Origin: Rhizobium rhizogenes | GTDB taxonomy: Bacteria; Pseudomonadota; Alphaproteobacteria; Rhizobiales; Rhizobiaceae | Direction: 5' to 3' | Length of the DNA: 64,000 bases | NCBI RefSeq assembly: GCF_002005205.3 | Contig: NZ_CP019701.2 | Location: 558,001 to 622,000 of the forward strand | Shown here: in pieces, positions 33,925 through 41,927 of the stretch | Numbering within the stretch: the stretch's first letter is position 1 | Layout of the letters: each line of letters begins with the position of its first letter | Translations under genes and position numbers: made by a program | Notes under the pieces: model-generated | Databases searched by the model: none | What the model saw: only the letters and a program-made list of their open reading frames with translations | What the model was told of the DNA's origin: nothing

Positions 33925-34804
33925 GAAAACAACGGCCCAGATTGGCGCCGGGTTTGTTTCCTTGGTGGTTGCGGCCATCGGGCGCGAAATCCTGCGCCAT
34001 CCGAAACTGGTCGGCGGCTGCGGCGCCTTCGCGGTTGTCTTCGGGTTTGTCGCCGCCAATGCGCTCTGGTACCAGCCGGGCGTTCATCCGTCTCCTTTCC
34101 TGCGCACGCGTGATGCGGAAAACCCGAACGGTATTGCCGGTTATCGCCCGGCCGAACCGCTCGGCACCCAGGGCAATGTCACCACCTTCCGCATAGAGCG
34201 ACCGGCAGAGACGGAAACGGCACAGCCACCGGCGGCCGAGACCGCGGCGCTGCCGGCCGCCGAAAGCCAGAAACCGCAGCAGATCGTTGCCGATATTCAG
34301 GCCGAACTGAAGAAGCGCGGGCTCTACGAGGGCGAGGCGGATGGGCGCATGGGGCCGAAGACGGCCGCCGCCATCATGTTCTTCGAAGAGACGCTCGGCA
34401 TGGAGCAGACCGGCGAGCCGACGACCCGGGTGCTGGCGGCCCTCAGGATCGACGGCGCCACCGTTGCCGCGATCCCCAGGGACCGGCCTTCCGACACCAG
34501 CGGCGGCGTCGAGATCGACCCGGTCGCGGCTGCCATCCGCAAGGCGGAAGCACCGCGTCCCAAGGCCGAACCCGTTTCACTCAACAGCGCGGCCACCACC
34601 GCCAAGCCCGCAAGCCGGGATCTGATCGCCAAGATCCAGCAGGGGCTGATCAATATCGCCTATGCCGATGTGAAGGTGGACGGTGTGGCCGGCCAGCAGA
34701 CCCGCAACGCCATCCGCGCTTTCGAAAAACACTACCGCCTGCCGGAAACCGGCGAGCCGAGCGAGGCCGTGCTGAAGAAGCTGAAGTCGATCGGGGCGAT
34801 TTGA
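33896..34804 (+). CDS. Membrane-anchored protein with two peptidoglycan-binding domains
   Basis: A 302-residue protein with a basic cytoplasmic start (MAPRKRKSPKKTT), one helix around residues 40-60, then two PG_binding_1 repeats separated by a proline/alanine linker: IVADIQAELKKRGLYEGEAD through MFFEETLGMEQTGEP, and DLIAKIQQGLINIAYADVKV through AFEKHYRLPETGEP. It would bind the cell wall from the inner membrane. The start overlaps the end of the kinase gene by 29 bp, with AGAAGGA nine bases upstream, so the two are coupled. This link suggests a role in division or cell-wall sensing. A large repeat follows. Confidence 0.82.
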   Translation: MAPRKRKSPKKTTAQIGAGFVSLVVAAIGREILRHPKLVGGCGAFAVVFGFVAANALWYQPGVHPSPFLRTRDAENPNGIAGYRPAEPLGTQGNVTTFRIERPAETETAQPPAAETAALPAAESQKPQQIVADIQAELKKRGLYEGEADGRMGPKTAAAIMFFEETLGMEQTGEPTTRVLAALRIDGATVAAIPRDRPSDTSGGVEIDPVAAAIRKAEAPRPKAEPVSLNSAATTAKPASRDLIAKIQQGLINIAYADVKVDGVAGQQTRNAIRAFEKHYRLPETGEPSEAVLKKLKSIGAI

Positions 34805-34826
34805 GGTTTGATTGACAGAGGACCGG

Positions 34827-35014
34827 AGGTGCGTGTGGCTTTACCCCCCTCTGCCCTGCCGGGCATCTCCCCCTCAAGGGGGGAGATCGGCAAGAGGCAC
34901 TGACACCGCTTCACGCGCAAACGTTGAGATAGGCGAGACCTTGCCGCAGATCGATCTCCCCCCTTGAGGGGGAGATGCCCGGCAGGGCAGAGGGGGGTAA
35001 AGCCCCGCGCACCT
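34827..35014. repeat. Large palindromic repeat, family B copy 3
   Basis: The core arms are CTTTACCCCCCTCTGCCCTG and its complement. Imperfect inverted homology reaches a further 18 bases on each side (AGGTGCGTGTGG against CCCCGCGCACCT). The spacer holds the CAAACGTTGAGATAGGCGAG-type segment related to those of the other copies. It lies between the peptidoglycan-binding protein gene and the DUF1491 gene. Confidence 0.8.
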
Positions 35015-35042
35015 TTGGCAGCGTAAAATCGAAAGCACATCC

Positions 35043-35396
35043 ATGCGCCTCAAATCCGAAATGTTCGTCTCCGCTCTCATCCGCCGCGTCTTCGCCGCCG
35101 GCGGATTTGCCGCCGTCGAAAAGAAGGGCGCTGAAGAGGCGGGTGCGATCTTCATCCGTCAGCGTCTGCGCGATGGCCGCGAAAACCTCTATGGACCCGC
35201 GCCGCAAAGTTTCGCGGATGACGAGGAAATCCGCGCGGAGCGCCGTTTCGAAACACGTCTTGCCGGTGCGGAAGGCGAGGAAAGCACAGCTCTTCTGGAA
35301 AGGGAGCGGCGTTTCGACAGCGATCTGTGGGTTGTGGAGATCGAAACCGACGAGATCGGAACATTGCTGACACTGGTGGATCAGCCCAGGGCCTAG
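35043..35396 (+). CDS. DUF1491 family protein
   Basis: A 117-residue soluble protein of the DUF1491 family: MRLKSEMFVSALIRRVFAAG, then GAIFIRQRLRDG and a C-terminal RERRFDSDLWVVEIETD. The family is found in alphaproteobacteria and has no assigned activity. It starts 28 bp after a family B repeat and is convergent with the DUF2336 gene. The weak ribosome site leaves some doubt over the exact start, but the N-terminus matches relatives. Confidence 0.8.
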   Translation: MRLKSEMFVSALIRRVFAAGGFAAVEKKGAEEAGAIFIRQRLRDGRENLYGPAPQSFADDEEIRAERRFETRLAGAEGEESTALLERERRFDSDLWVVEIETDEIGTLLTLVDQPRA

Positions 35397-35470
35397 AATC
35401 GGGAAAAGTGGGCTCCGGTTCTCCGCCCGGGAATGGCCTCGCGCTACCGAAGACGCAAGGCCAGCCGCGC

Positions 35471-36418
35471 TTAACCCTGCGTCCCGGTGCGCTGCGCAGC
35501 CGGTGCGCTGCGGCCCGGCCGTTCGCGGCCATGTGTATAGCTGTCGGCCCGCCGCCAGCTTTCCAGCCGCTCTTCGCATTCGACGATGTCGAGACGGTCG
35601 AGCAGGGCTTCGGCACGGCTCATGTCGCCTTCGGCGGCGGAAAGATGCGGATAGAAACACTGCAGGACGAAGGCCGCCTCGGAAAACTCCATTCCAAGGC
35701 CGCTCAGGGTCGTTGCAAGCTGCGCGCCTGATATATCGAGCATGATGCGCTCCGACAGCCAGTAGCTGGACGAGAGCGAATCCGCCAGCGCAATGGCGAA
35801 TTGCCGGGCATTGCGCTCACGGGCAAAACGCACGAGCAGCGCTTCCTGCACTTCACTCAGGCGGCGAAGGCCGAGCACGTCGCTTTCCGGGCGGTTGAGA
35901 TGGTGCGCCATCTGTTTGATGCGCTGGCGCATTTCCTCTTCCAGCGCCGATGCGGCGGCAATTTTTACCGTTGTCGCAAGGGGGGCTGCTGCTTCGGGTG
36001 TTTCCGTCGCTGTCGCCGCCGCCTGCGGTTCGGCTGCATTCGTCTCTTCACCCGGCCGCTTCAGGTCTTCGGCATGGCGAAGCCCCACGAGCGCATCGAT
36101 GACGGTGGGAGAAAGGTCCTCGCGCCGGACGATCGCACGCGCATGTGCGGCACCCTGCGTGCGGGCAACGGTGATCAGCGTATCGTCATCAAGGCACTTC
36201 GATGCCGTGAGGAAGGGGGCGGCGAGCGAAATCGGCTGGCAGGCGATGAAGAAGGCGACGGCCGAAGGCACGCTCGGATGCTGGGAGAGCGCGGCAATCG
36301 CCTCCCGCTTGGCTTCCTCCGTGGAGGCGTTGAAAAGCGGCATGAAAAGTTCGGCGAACTGCCTGAGGTCCGTTTTTGACGGATGGGAAACATTCTCGAA
36401 ATTCGTCACGGTGGCCAT
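35471..36418 (-). CDS. DUF2336 family protein
   Basis: A 315-residue, mostly helical protein with a repeat-like N-terminal half (LRQFAELFMPLFNASTEEAK, AIAALSQHPSVPSAVAFFIA, IVRREDLSPTVIDALVGLRH) that suggests HEAT-like helices. A low-complexity linker rich in Ala, Thr and Pro follows (about 140-175). The second half includes VLGLRRLSEVQEALLVRFAR. DUF2336 proteins occur near cell-cycle and motility genes of alphaproteobacteria but lack a proven role. The ATG at 36418 is preferred because it is where the conserved part begins; the ribosome site is weak. Confidence 0.75.
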   Translation of the reverse strand: MATVTNFENVSHPSKTDLRQFAELFMPLFNASTEEAKREAIAALSQHPSVPSAVAFFIACQPISLAAPFLTASKCLDDDTLITVARTQGAAHARAIVRREDLSPTVIDALVGLRHAEDLKRPGEETNAAEPQAAATATETPEAAAPLATTVKIAAASALEEEMRQRIKQMAHHLNRPESDVLGLRRLSEVQEALLVRFARERNARQFAIALADSLSSSYWLSERIMLDISGAQLATTLSGLGMEFSEAAFVLQCFYPHLSAAEGDMSRAEALLDRLDIVECEERLESWRRADSYTHGRERPGRSAPAAQRTGTQG

Positions 36419-36701
36419 CAGCACCACATCTTTCTTCCTCACGGCTCTTGGCCTCTCAAGTTCTCGAAACCGGTCGGTCAACGCACTACCCAACAAACGC
36501 AAACACAATATCGGATCAAATTAGAGCAAATCCGTTGACGTCCTGTTAACTATGGGGGGTGGCAAGAGAGATTCCGCATCTATCAACAAGGAAATTTTAA
36601 AACCTTCATGACGGAAAAAATGCCATGGAACTTTGCCGCATCGCCTTGGTTTTCAACGGGTGCAGCCTTGTCGGCGAGAAATCGGCGTCCGGTGATTAGG
36701 G

Positions 36702-36717
36702 TTAACGGATCATTAAC
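36702..36717. promoter_or_regulatory. CtrA-type binding site
   Basis: The bases TTAACGGATCATTAAC match TTAA-N7-TTAAC exactly. The site is 284 bp before the DUF2336 start on the minus strand and 255 bp before the small plus-strand gene at 36972, so its target is not certain. Confidence 0.5.
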
Positions 36718-36747
36718 CTCTGTCTGTTTGTAATTTCATGGGCAGTA

Positions 36748-36939
36748 TTAGGATTCCATGTTATTCTGGCGTTCGGAATAAAAGCCAAATTGGCGGCGAG
36801 ATGCCTGAATGTCCGCATAGTCCCGCGTTAAACCCTTCGCGGTTTCCAGGACATGCGAGAACCAGCCTGTGGGCTGGGTTGTGCGCAATGTGATGGTGAT
36901 GAAATTCCCGACGCAAGACGAGGCTTGCGCGGTTCCCAT
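36748..36939 (-). CDS. Doubtful small hypothetical protein
   Basis: A possible 63-residue product (MGTAQASSCVGNFITITLRT ... QASRRQFGFYSERQ). Third-position GC is near 60 percent, below the local genes, and no ribosome site is obvious before the ATG at 36939 or an upstream in-frame ATG at 36948. It is kept only because the C-terminal half looks like a plausible helix and nothing else fills the space. Confidence 0.25.
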   Translation of the reverse strand: MGTAQASSCVGNFITITLRTTQPTGWFSHVLETAKGLTRDYADIQASRRQFGFYSERQNNMES

Positions 36940-36971
36940 GGGCAACATTGACTCCCGAAGAGGAGACGAGC

Positions 36972-37160
36972 ATGGCAGACATTATTCCAATCGGCGACGC
37001 CCGACGAAGCCTGCGCCCCGCCGGAATGCCCGGCACGGTGATCGGCCCGGCAAAGGTGGTGCTGTTTACCGGCGTGCGTTATGAAAAGCGCGATCAGGAG
37101 CCGTCCGGCAAGGTGGCGCGCAAGGGCAAGCCCGCGCCGGAGACCGCGCTGAAATCCTGA
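36972..37160 (+). CDS. Small basic hypothetical protein
   Basis: A 62-residue basic protein (MADIIPIGDARRSLRPAGMP, then VIGPAKVVLFTGVRYEKRD and a lysine-rich tail). GAGGAGACGAGC stands right before the ATG, which makes translation likely. No domain was recognised. It is convergent with the DUF1254 gene, 20 bp away, with no clear terminator between them. Confidence 0.6.
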   Translation: MADIIPIGDARRSLRPAGMPGTVIGPAKVVLFTGVRYEKRDQEPSGKVARKGKPAPETALKS

Positions 37161-37180
37161 CTACCCGTGATGAACCGGCG

Positions 37181-37729
37181 TTATTTCCACGGCGTCGGCT
37201 GGCATTTCGCCTCGTTCAAGAAACGTTCCGCTTCTTCCCCGAAGCTTGGCTGCGGCACCAGCGTCCGCAATACCACATATCCTTCCGTCTGATCCGATTC
37301 CGCCAGAATGGCCTGCGACAGCGAGGGCGGCTGCGCCTTTCGGATGGCGGCGATCTGCACCGCATCGGCCACCAGAATATCCATGACGCCGGCGGCCGAG
37401 GTGCGGTCGTTCATACTGAACACCTCGTTCGAAGCCTTGTCGTAAACCGCGACCGACCAAAAGGGCACGGCGCCGATGGCGGTCAAGCGGATCGGCTTTT
37501 CCTCGATATCGAAGGTGCAGACGGCAACCCGCATGAAAGGATCGCCGCTGCCAAGCGTCTTTTTCTCCGTCGTTTCCTCAAGCAGATGGAAAAGATGCGG
37601 CTTTCCTTCCGCCACCGCGCGCGTATAGGCATCGCGATTGCTGAAATGCGGTATCGCCAGAAGAATGATGACATGCAGCACCGCGGCGGCGACAAGGCCG
37701 GTGAGGATGGCGAGCAGGACCCTAAGCAT
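37181..37729 (-). CDS. DUF1254 domain protein, membrane-anchored
   Basis: A 182-residue protein with an N-terminal membrane helix (MLRVLLAILTGLVAAAVLHV) and a periplasmic DUF1254 domain: DPFMRVAVCTFDIEEKPIRL, FWSVAVYDKASNEVFSMNDR and the end EAERFLNEAKCQPTPW. In larger proteins DUF1254 is paired with DUF1214, and here the partner is the gene just upstream, which it overlaps by 8 bp. The ATG at 37729 is chosen over a GTG two codons earlier. Function is unknown. Confidence 0.8.
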   Translation of the reverse strand: MLRVLLAILTGLVAAAVLHVIILLAIPHFSNRDAYTRAVAEGKPHLFHLLEETTEKKTLGSGDPFMRVAVCTFDIEEKPIRLTAIGAVPFWSVAVYDKASNEVFSMNDRTSAAGVMDILVADAVQIAAIRKAQPPSLSQAILAESDQTEGYVVLRTLVPQPSFGEEAERFLNEAKCQPTPWK

Positions 37730-38309
37730 TGCCACACCCCAGCTTGCGGATCTGCGGCATGGCGATGTCGATCAGGCCGGAACTGCCGGCAACCGGCGTG
37801 TCGAGCAGCGTCATGACGAGCTTGAATGTCTGGCCCTGTGGCACAGCCAGCCAGTTATAGGTCTGGGCATCAGGGGCGATGGTGATGTCGACGCCGCCAT
37901 CGGCGCTGCGCAGAAGCGTGCGGGAATTCAGCGCGAAGGGTCGCCCGGCATCTTCGGCCAGCACATTGCCCTGCTGGTCGGCGGTGTAGATCGTCCAGAA
38001 ACGCGCGGGCGGCACGGCGCCCGCCAGCCGGTAGCGGCACTCGCCGCTCAGGCGTTGCCCGTCGCTGTCGACGGAGGCGGTAAAAGCCAGCCCTTCCGCG
38101 GTTCCGTAAAGCAGCTTGCCGGCATCGGCGCGGTGCGATTTGGCGTAAGGGTCGGCCTCGATCGTCTGCGCTTCGGGAAACGCATCCCAGGAGCCGATGC
38201 GGATCGAGCCGAAGCCGGATGTTGCCTCAAGTGCTGCCAGCGTCGCGGCAATACCACCGCCAAAGGCGATCAGAAGGGCGATGCCGACTAGGAATGGAAC
38301 TCGAAACAC
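37722..38309 (-). CDS. DUF1214 domain protein, membrane-anchored
   Basis: A 195-residue protein with an N-terminal helix (FRVPFLVGIALLIAFGGGIA) and a periplasmic domain. The DUF1214 core includes FWTIYTADQQGNVLAEDAGR, PFALNSRTLLRSADGGVDIT and NWLAVPQGQTFKLVMTLLDT. A GTG start at 38309 is inferred because GGGAAA precedes it and the hydrophobic helix begins right after; the frame stays open farther upstream into the divergent peptidase gene. It forms a coupled pair with the DUF1254 gene. Confidence 0.78.
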   Translation of the reverse strand: MFRVPFLVGIALLIAFGGGIAATLAALEATSGFGSIRIGSWDAFPEAQTIEADPYAKSHRADAGKLLYGTAEGLAFTASVDSDGQRLSGECRYRLAGAVPPARFWTIYTADQQGNVLAEDAGRPFALNSRTLLRSADGGVDITIAPDAQTYNWLAVPQGQTFKLVMTLLDTPVAGSSGLIDIAMPQIRKLGCGNA

Positions 38310-38420
38310 GCTGTTTTCCCGTTTTTGAACAGGTCGAGGACTATCACTGATTCCCTGTTTGGAAAATGGCGCGGCTTGTTTAGTCTTCGTGAAAATGATC
38401 ACAACCGGGGATATTCCATC

Positions 38421-39809
38421 ATGTCGCGACAATCCGCAATCGACCGTGCCGCCGCCTGTTTCGACGATGGCAGCTTCGAGCGGGATCTGTCGCGACGCGT
38501 TTTACGACGGACCGAAAGCCAGGATGAGGGGCAGGGCGAGGAACTGACGCTCTATCTGGAACAGGAAATGCTGCCCGCTTTCGCCGCCATGGGTTTTGCC
38601 TGCACCATCCTGCGTGATCCGGCGGCGGATCTGCCGTTTCTGATCGCCGAGCGTTTCGAAGGGGACACGCTGCCGACCGTGCTGGGATATGGCCACGGGG
38701 ATGTGGTGCGTGGTCAGGATGAGGGCTGGGCGGAGGGCCTTTCGCCCTTCGTGATGTCCGAGCGCAATGGCAGATGGTACGGGCGCGGCACAGCCGACAA
38801 CAAGGGCCAGCATTCGGTCAATATGGCGGCCCTGAAGGCCGTGCTCGAGACACGGGGCAGGCTCGGCTTCAACGCCAAATATCTGATCGAGATGGGGGAG
38901 GAGAGGGGCTCTCCCGGTCTGAGGGAGATTTGCCGCGACCATGGCGAGCGGTTGAAAGCCGATCTTCTGATCGCCTCCGACGGCCCGCGCCTGAATGCGG
39001 AGCGGCCGACGGTTTTTCTCGGCGCGCGCGGCGGCATCACCTTCGATCTGGTGATCGAGGCGCGTGAGGGCGGCCATCACTCCGGCAATTGGGGCGGGGC
39101 GCTCTCCAATCCCGGCGTGCAGCTGGCCCATGCCGTCGCAAGCCTTGTCGGCCCGACCGGCCAGATCCGCGTGCCGGAACTGGTGCCGGATGCGTTGCCG
39201 GAGGCGGTGCGTGAGGCCCTTGCCGATTGTGAAATCGATGGCGGGCCGGACGGCCCGAAGATCGACCCCGACTGGGGTGAGCCCGGCCTTTCCACCGCCG
39301 AGCGGGTTTTCGGTTGGTGCGCGCTGGAGGTGCTGGCTTTCGAGACCGGCAATCCGCGTGCGCCGGTCAACGCCATTCCGCCACGGGCATGGGCGCGGCT
39401 GCAACTGCGCTTCGTCGTCGGCATCGATCCGCAAGCGGTGCTGCCCGCCCTGCGGCGTCACCTCGACCGGCAGGGTTTTGGCATGGTGGAAATCGCGCCT
39501 GCCGGCGACGAGATTTTCCGCGCCACCCGGCTTGATCCGCGGGACCCATGGGTGGATTTCACACTGCGCTCCATCGCCCGCACGACGGGCAGGAAGCCGG
39601 CGCTTCTGCCCAATCTCGGCGGTTCGCTGCCCAACGATATCTTTGCCGATATCCTCAAGCTGCGCACCATCTGGGTGCCGCATTCCTATCCCGGCTGCTC
39701 GCAGCATGCGCCGAACGAGCATCTGCCGAAGGAGATAGCCCGCGAGGCGCTTGCCCTTATGGCCGGGCTCTATTGGGATATCGGAGAGGGGGATACGCCG
39801 CCGCTTTAG
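38421..39809 (+). CDS. M20 family metallopeptidase
   Basis: A 462-residue cytoplasmic zinc peptidase of the M20/ArgE-DapE family. Metal ligands are visible in VLGYGHGDVVRGQ (His then Asp), GRGTADNKGQHSV (bridging Asp), IEMGEERGSPGL (Glu-Glu) and a late HSYPGCSQHAPNEHLP (His). The dimerisation domain lies between about residues 200 and 330. Members cut dipeptides, N-acyl amino acids or carbamoyl amino acids; the substrate is not evident. It is divergent from the DUF1214 gene and its stop overlaps that of argO by 4 bp on the opposite strand. Confidence 0.88.
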   Translation: MSRQSAIDRAAACFDDGSFERDLSRRVLRRTESQDEGQGEELTLYLEQEMLPAFAAMGFACTILRDPAADLPFLIAERFEGDTLPTVLGYGHGDVVRGQDEGWAEGLSPFVMSERNGRWYGRGTADNKGQHSVNMAALKAVLETRGRLGFNAKYLIEMGEERGSPGLREICRDHGERLKADLLIASDGPRLNAERPTVFLGARGGITFDLVIEAREGGHHSGNWGGALSNPGVQLAHAVASLVGPTGQIRVPELVPDALPEAVREALADCEIDGGPDGPKIDPDWGEPGLSTAERVFGWCALEVLAFETGNPRAPVNAIPPRAWARLQLRFVVGIDPQAVLPALRRHLDRQGFGMVEIAPAGDEIFRATRLDPRDPWVDFTLRSIARTTGRKPALLPNLGGSLPNDIFADILKLRTIWVPHSYPGCSQHAPNEHLPKEIAREALALMAGLYWDIGEGDTPPL

Positions 39810-40414
39810 GCGCCCATGACGAGCTTGAAGGCGATGGCCCACATGGTGACGGCGATGACACCTTCGAGAATGCGCCAGGCAGACGGTTTTTCGAAGATCG
39901 GCCGCAGCCAGCGCGCGCCGTAACCCAGCGAAAAGAAGAACAGCAGGGAGCCGGTGGCGGCACCCGCCGCGAAGGTTTTTTCGAAGCCGGGAAACTGCGT
40001 GGAAATGGTGCCCAGCAGCACGACGGTATCGAGATAGACATGCGGATTGAGAAAGGTCAGCGCAAGGCAGATGGCCAACGTCTGCCACAGGCTCGCCTCC
40101 TGCCGCTCCGCCACCGACAGCGCCTCGGAGGAGCGCAGCGCCGAATGCAGGCTTTTTGCGCCATACCAGACGAGGAAGGCGGCCCCCGCATAACGCATGA
40201 TGGGATCGAGCGCCGGCATGATGGCGCTGATCCGCTGGAAGCCGAATACGCCAACGGTGATCAACAGCGCATCGGCAATGGCGCAGGTGGCGCAGACGGC
40301 AAACACATGCGAGCGCGCCAGACCCTGCTTCAGAACGAAGGCATTCTGCGCGCCGATGGCAACGATGAGGCTGAGGCCCATCGTCAGGCCGGTGAAGAAG
40401 ATTTGTATGTCCAT
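39806..40414 (-). CDS. argO: ArgO/LysE family basic amino acid exporter
   Basis: A 202-residue inner-membrane protein with about six helices. The family motif LSLIVAIGAQNAFVLKQGLA is near the N-terminus, and LTFLNPHVYLDTVVLLGTIS carries the paired Asn-Pro and Asp of LysE/ArgO. It exports arginine, lysine or canavanine. The neighbouring argP gene reads the other way across a repeat, which is the classic arrangement in which ArgP turns on argO when arginine builds up. It is convergent with the M20 gene. Confidence 0.9.
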   Translation of the reverse strand: MDIQIFFTGLTMGLSLIVAIGAQNAFVLKQGLARSHVFAVCATCAIADALLITVGVFGFQRISAIMPALDPIMRYAGAAFLVWYGAKSLHSALRSSEALSVAERQEASLWQTLAICLALTFLNPHVYLDTVVLLGTISTQFPGFEKTFAAGAATGSLLFFFSLGYGARWLRPIFEKPSAWRILEGVIAVTMWAIAFKLVMGA

Positions 40415-40598
40415 GCGCGTCGCGGCCCCTGCTTCTGTCCATGCGGAGTGGCCGGAGGCGTTGCTTCCGGACCGAGTGCTTGGATATTTCCGCCAGATAG
40501 TTTAATCCAGTTAAATAAACTCAATCCAGATAAGTTAAGCTAATGCACCCTGACGCTATTCCACGGATGGATATCAAGAGCGCTTTCCTCACCTCCAC

Positions 40599-40715
40599 CC
40601 TCATTCCTGTGCTTGTCACAGGAATCCAGCCGACGCGCGTCTGCGCGACGGGAGAGTCTTTTCAGCCCAAGGACTTGGGCTTGCTGGATTCCTGTGACAA
40701 GCACAGGAATGAGGG
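40599..40715. repeat. Mosaic palindromic repeat, family A variant with exchanged arms
   Basis: The core is the family A core (ACGCGCGTCTGCGCG and CCCAAGGACTTGGG). The outer hairpins are different, built on CATTCCTGTGCTTGTCACAG and its complement instead of the GTCAT-CCGG-type arms. It lies in the argO-argP gap, about 75 bp before the argP start. Confidence 0.8.
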
Positions 40716-40790
40716 CAGGGAGGACCGCCGCCAATGGTCCGAGCCCTTGCATGTGCTATGTCAAAACCAGCATTCACAGCGGGTATCATA

Positions 40791-41690
40791 ATGCTCGACT
40801 ATCCCTCCATGCGGGCCGTGGCGCTCGTTGCTCAAACCGGCAGTTTCGAAAAGGCGGCGCAGGTGCTGTGCGTCACGCCTTCGGCCGTCTCCCAGCGCAT
40901 CAAGCAGCTGGAGGAGCGGCTGGGCGTGGTGCTGATCGTGCGCGGCAACCCCTGCGTGGCGACGGAGAAGGGCGAATGGCTCTGCCGTCACATGGATCAT
41001 GTCGGCATGCTGGAAAGCGAATTGTTCCGAGAGCTTCCGGCGTTGGCGGAAGCGGGGGCAGCGCAGGAGCGCGTGACGCTCAACATCGCCACCAATGCCG
41101 ACAGTCTCGGCACATGGTTTCTGGATGCGGTTTCGAAATTCACTGGCGGCAGCGATTATCTCGTCAATATCGCAGTGGACGATCAGGACCACACGGTGGA
41201 ATGGCTGCGCGGCGGCAGGGTGCTTGCCGCCGTCACTGCGCACGCCAAGCCCGTGCAGGGCTGCCGGGTCCTGGCCCTCGGCGTGCTGCGCTATCATGCC
41301 ACCGCCAGCCCGGATTTCATGGCCCGCCATTTCGCCGATGGTGTGACACCCGCAGCCCTTGCCCGCGCTCCGGGGCTGACCTTCAACCAGAAGGACAGGC
41401 TGCAGGCGAGCTGGATCAGGCAGGCGCTGGGCGAGGACGTCTCCTATCCCACCCACTGGCTGCCCTCGACGGATGGTTTCGTGAAGGCAAGCCTTTCCGG
41501 CATGGGCTGGGGGCTCAACCCGGTGCAGCTTGTGGGGGAGCATCTCAAGGCAGGGAGGCTGGTGGAGGTCGTTCCCGGCACGCCGCTCGATATTCCGCTT
41601 TACTGGCAGGTCAATCGGCTGGCCGCCGATCGTCTCGGCGCGCTCACGGCGGATGTGGTGGAGACGGCGAGGGCGGTGTTGTTGCGCTAA
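40791..41690 (+). CDS. argP: ArgP/LysG family LysR-type regulator
   Basis: A 299-residue LysR-type regulator. The N-terminal helix-turn-helix is MRAVALVAQTGSFEKAAQVL and VTPSAVSQRIKQLEERLGVV. The effector domain begins near residue 90 (ERVTLNIATNADSLGTWFLD), a typical ArgP/IciA segment. It would activate the divergent exporter gene argO in answer to basic amino acids. The ATG at 40791 is right for the family; the frame upstream runs back toward the repeat. Confidence 0.9.
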   Translation: MLDYPSMRAVALVAQTGSFEKAAQVLCVTPSAVSQRIKQLEERLGVVLIVRGNPCVATEKGEWLCRHMDHVGMLESELFRELPALAEAGAAQERVTLNIATNADSLGTWFLDAVSKFTGGSDYLVNIAVDDQDHTVEWLRGGRVLAAVTAHAKPVQGCRVLALGVLRYHATASPDFMARHFADGVTPAALARAPGLTFNQKDRLQASWIRQALGEDVSYPTHWLPSTDGFVKASLSGMGWGLNPVQLVGEHLKAGRLVEVVPGTPLDIPLYWQVNRLAADRLGALTADVVETARAVLLR

Positions 41691-41716
41691 GTTGCGGATT
41701 GGAGAAGTGGTCGCGA

Positions 41717-41902
41717 CGGAGCGTGTGGCTTACCCCCCTCTGCCCTGCCGGGCATCTCCCCCTCAAGGGGGGAGATCGATCTGTGGCTCGGCCTTGCCCA
41801 TCTCAACGTTTAAAAGTGAAGTTGAGGTAGTGCTTCTAGCTGATCTCCCCCCTTGAGGGGGAGATGCCCGGCAGGGCAGAGGGGGGTGAGCCACACACTC
41901 CG
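41717..41902. repeat. Large palindromic repeat, family B copy 4
   Basis: The core arms are CTTACCCCCCTCTGCCCTGC and its complement (right copy has one changed base, GGTGAG). Inverted homology continues about 15 bases outward (CGGAGCGTGTGG against CCACACACTCCG). It lies between convergent argP and the PBP gene, 27 bp after argP. Confidence 0.8.
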
Positions 41903-41927
41903 AAAGCATCCTCAGCGTGACAAAACC

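Larger units (their letters stand above)
36419..36971. other. Large intergenic region with a CtrA-type box
   Basis: The region holds the DUF2336 promoter, the CtrA-like box at 36702-36717, and one doubtful small minus-strand frame (36748-36939). Composition from 36490 to 36760 is richer in A and T than the flanks, as expected for promoter DNA. I see no hairpin with T run and no repeat element here. Confidence 0.5.
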
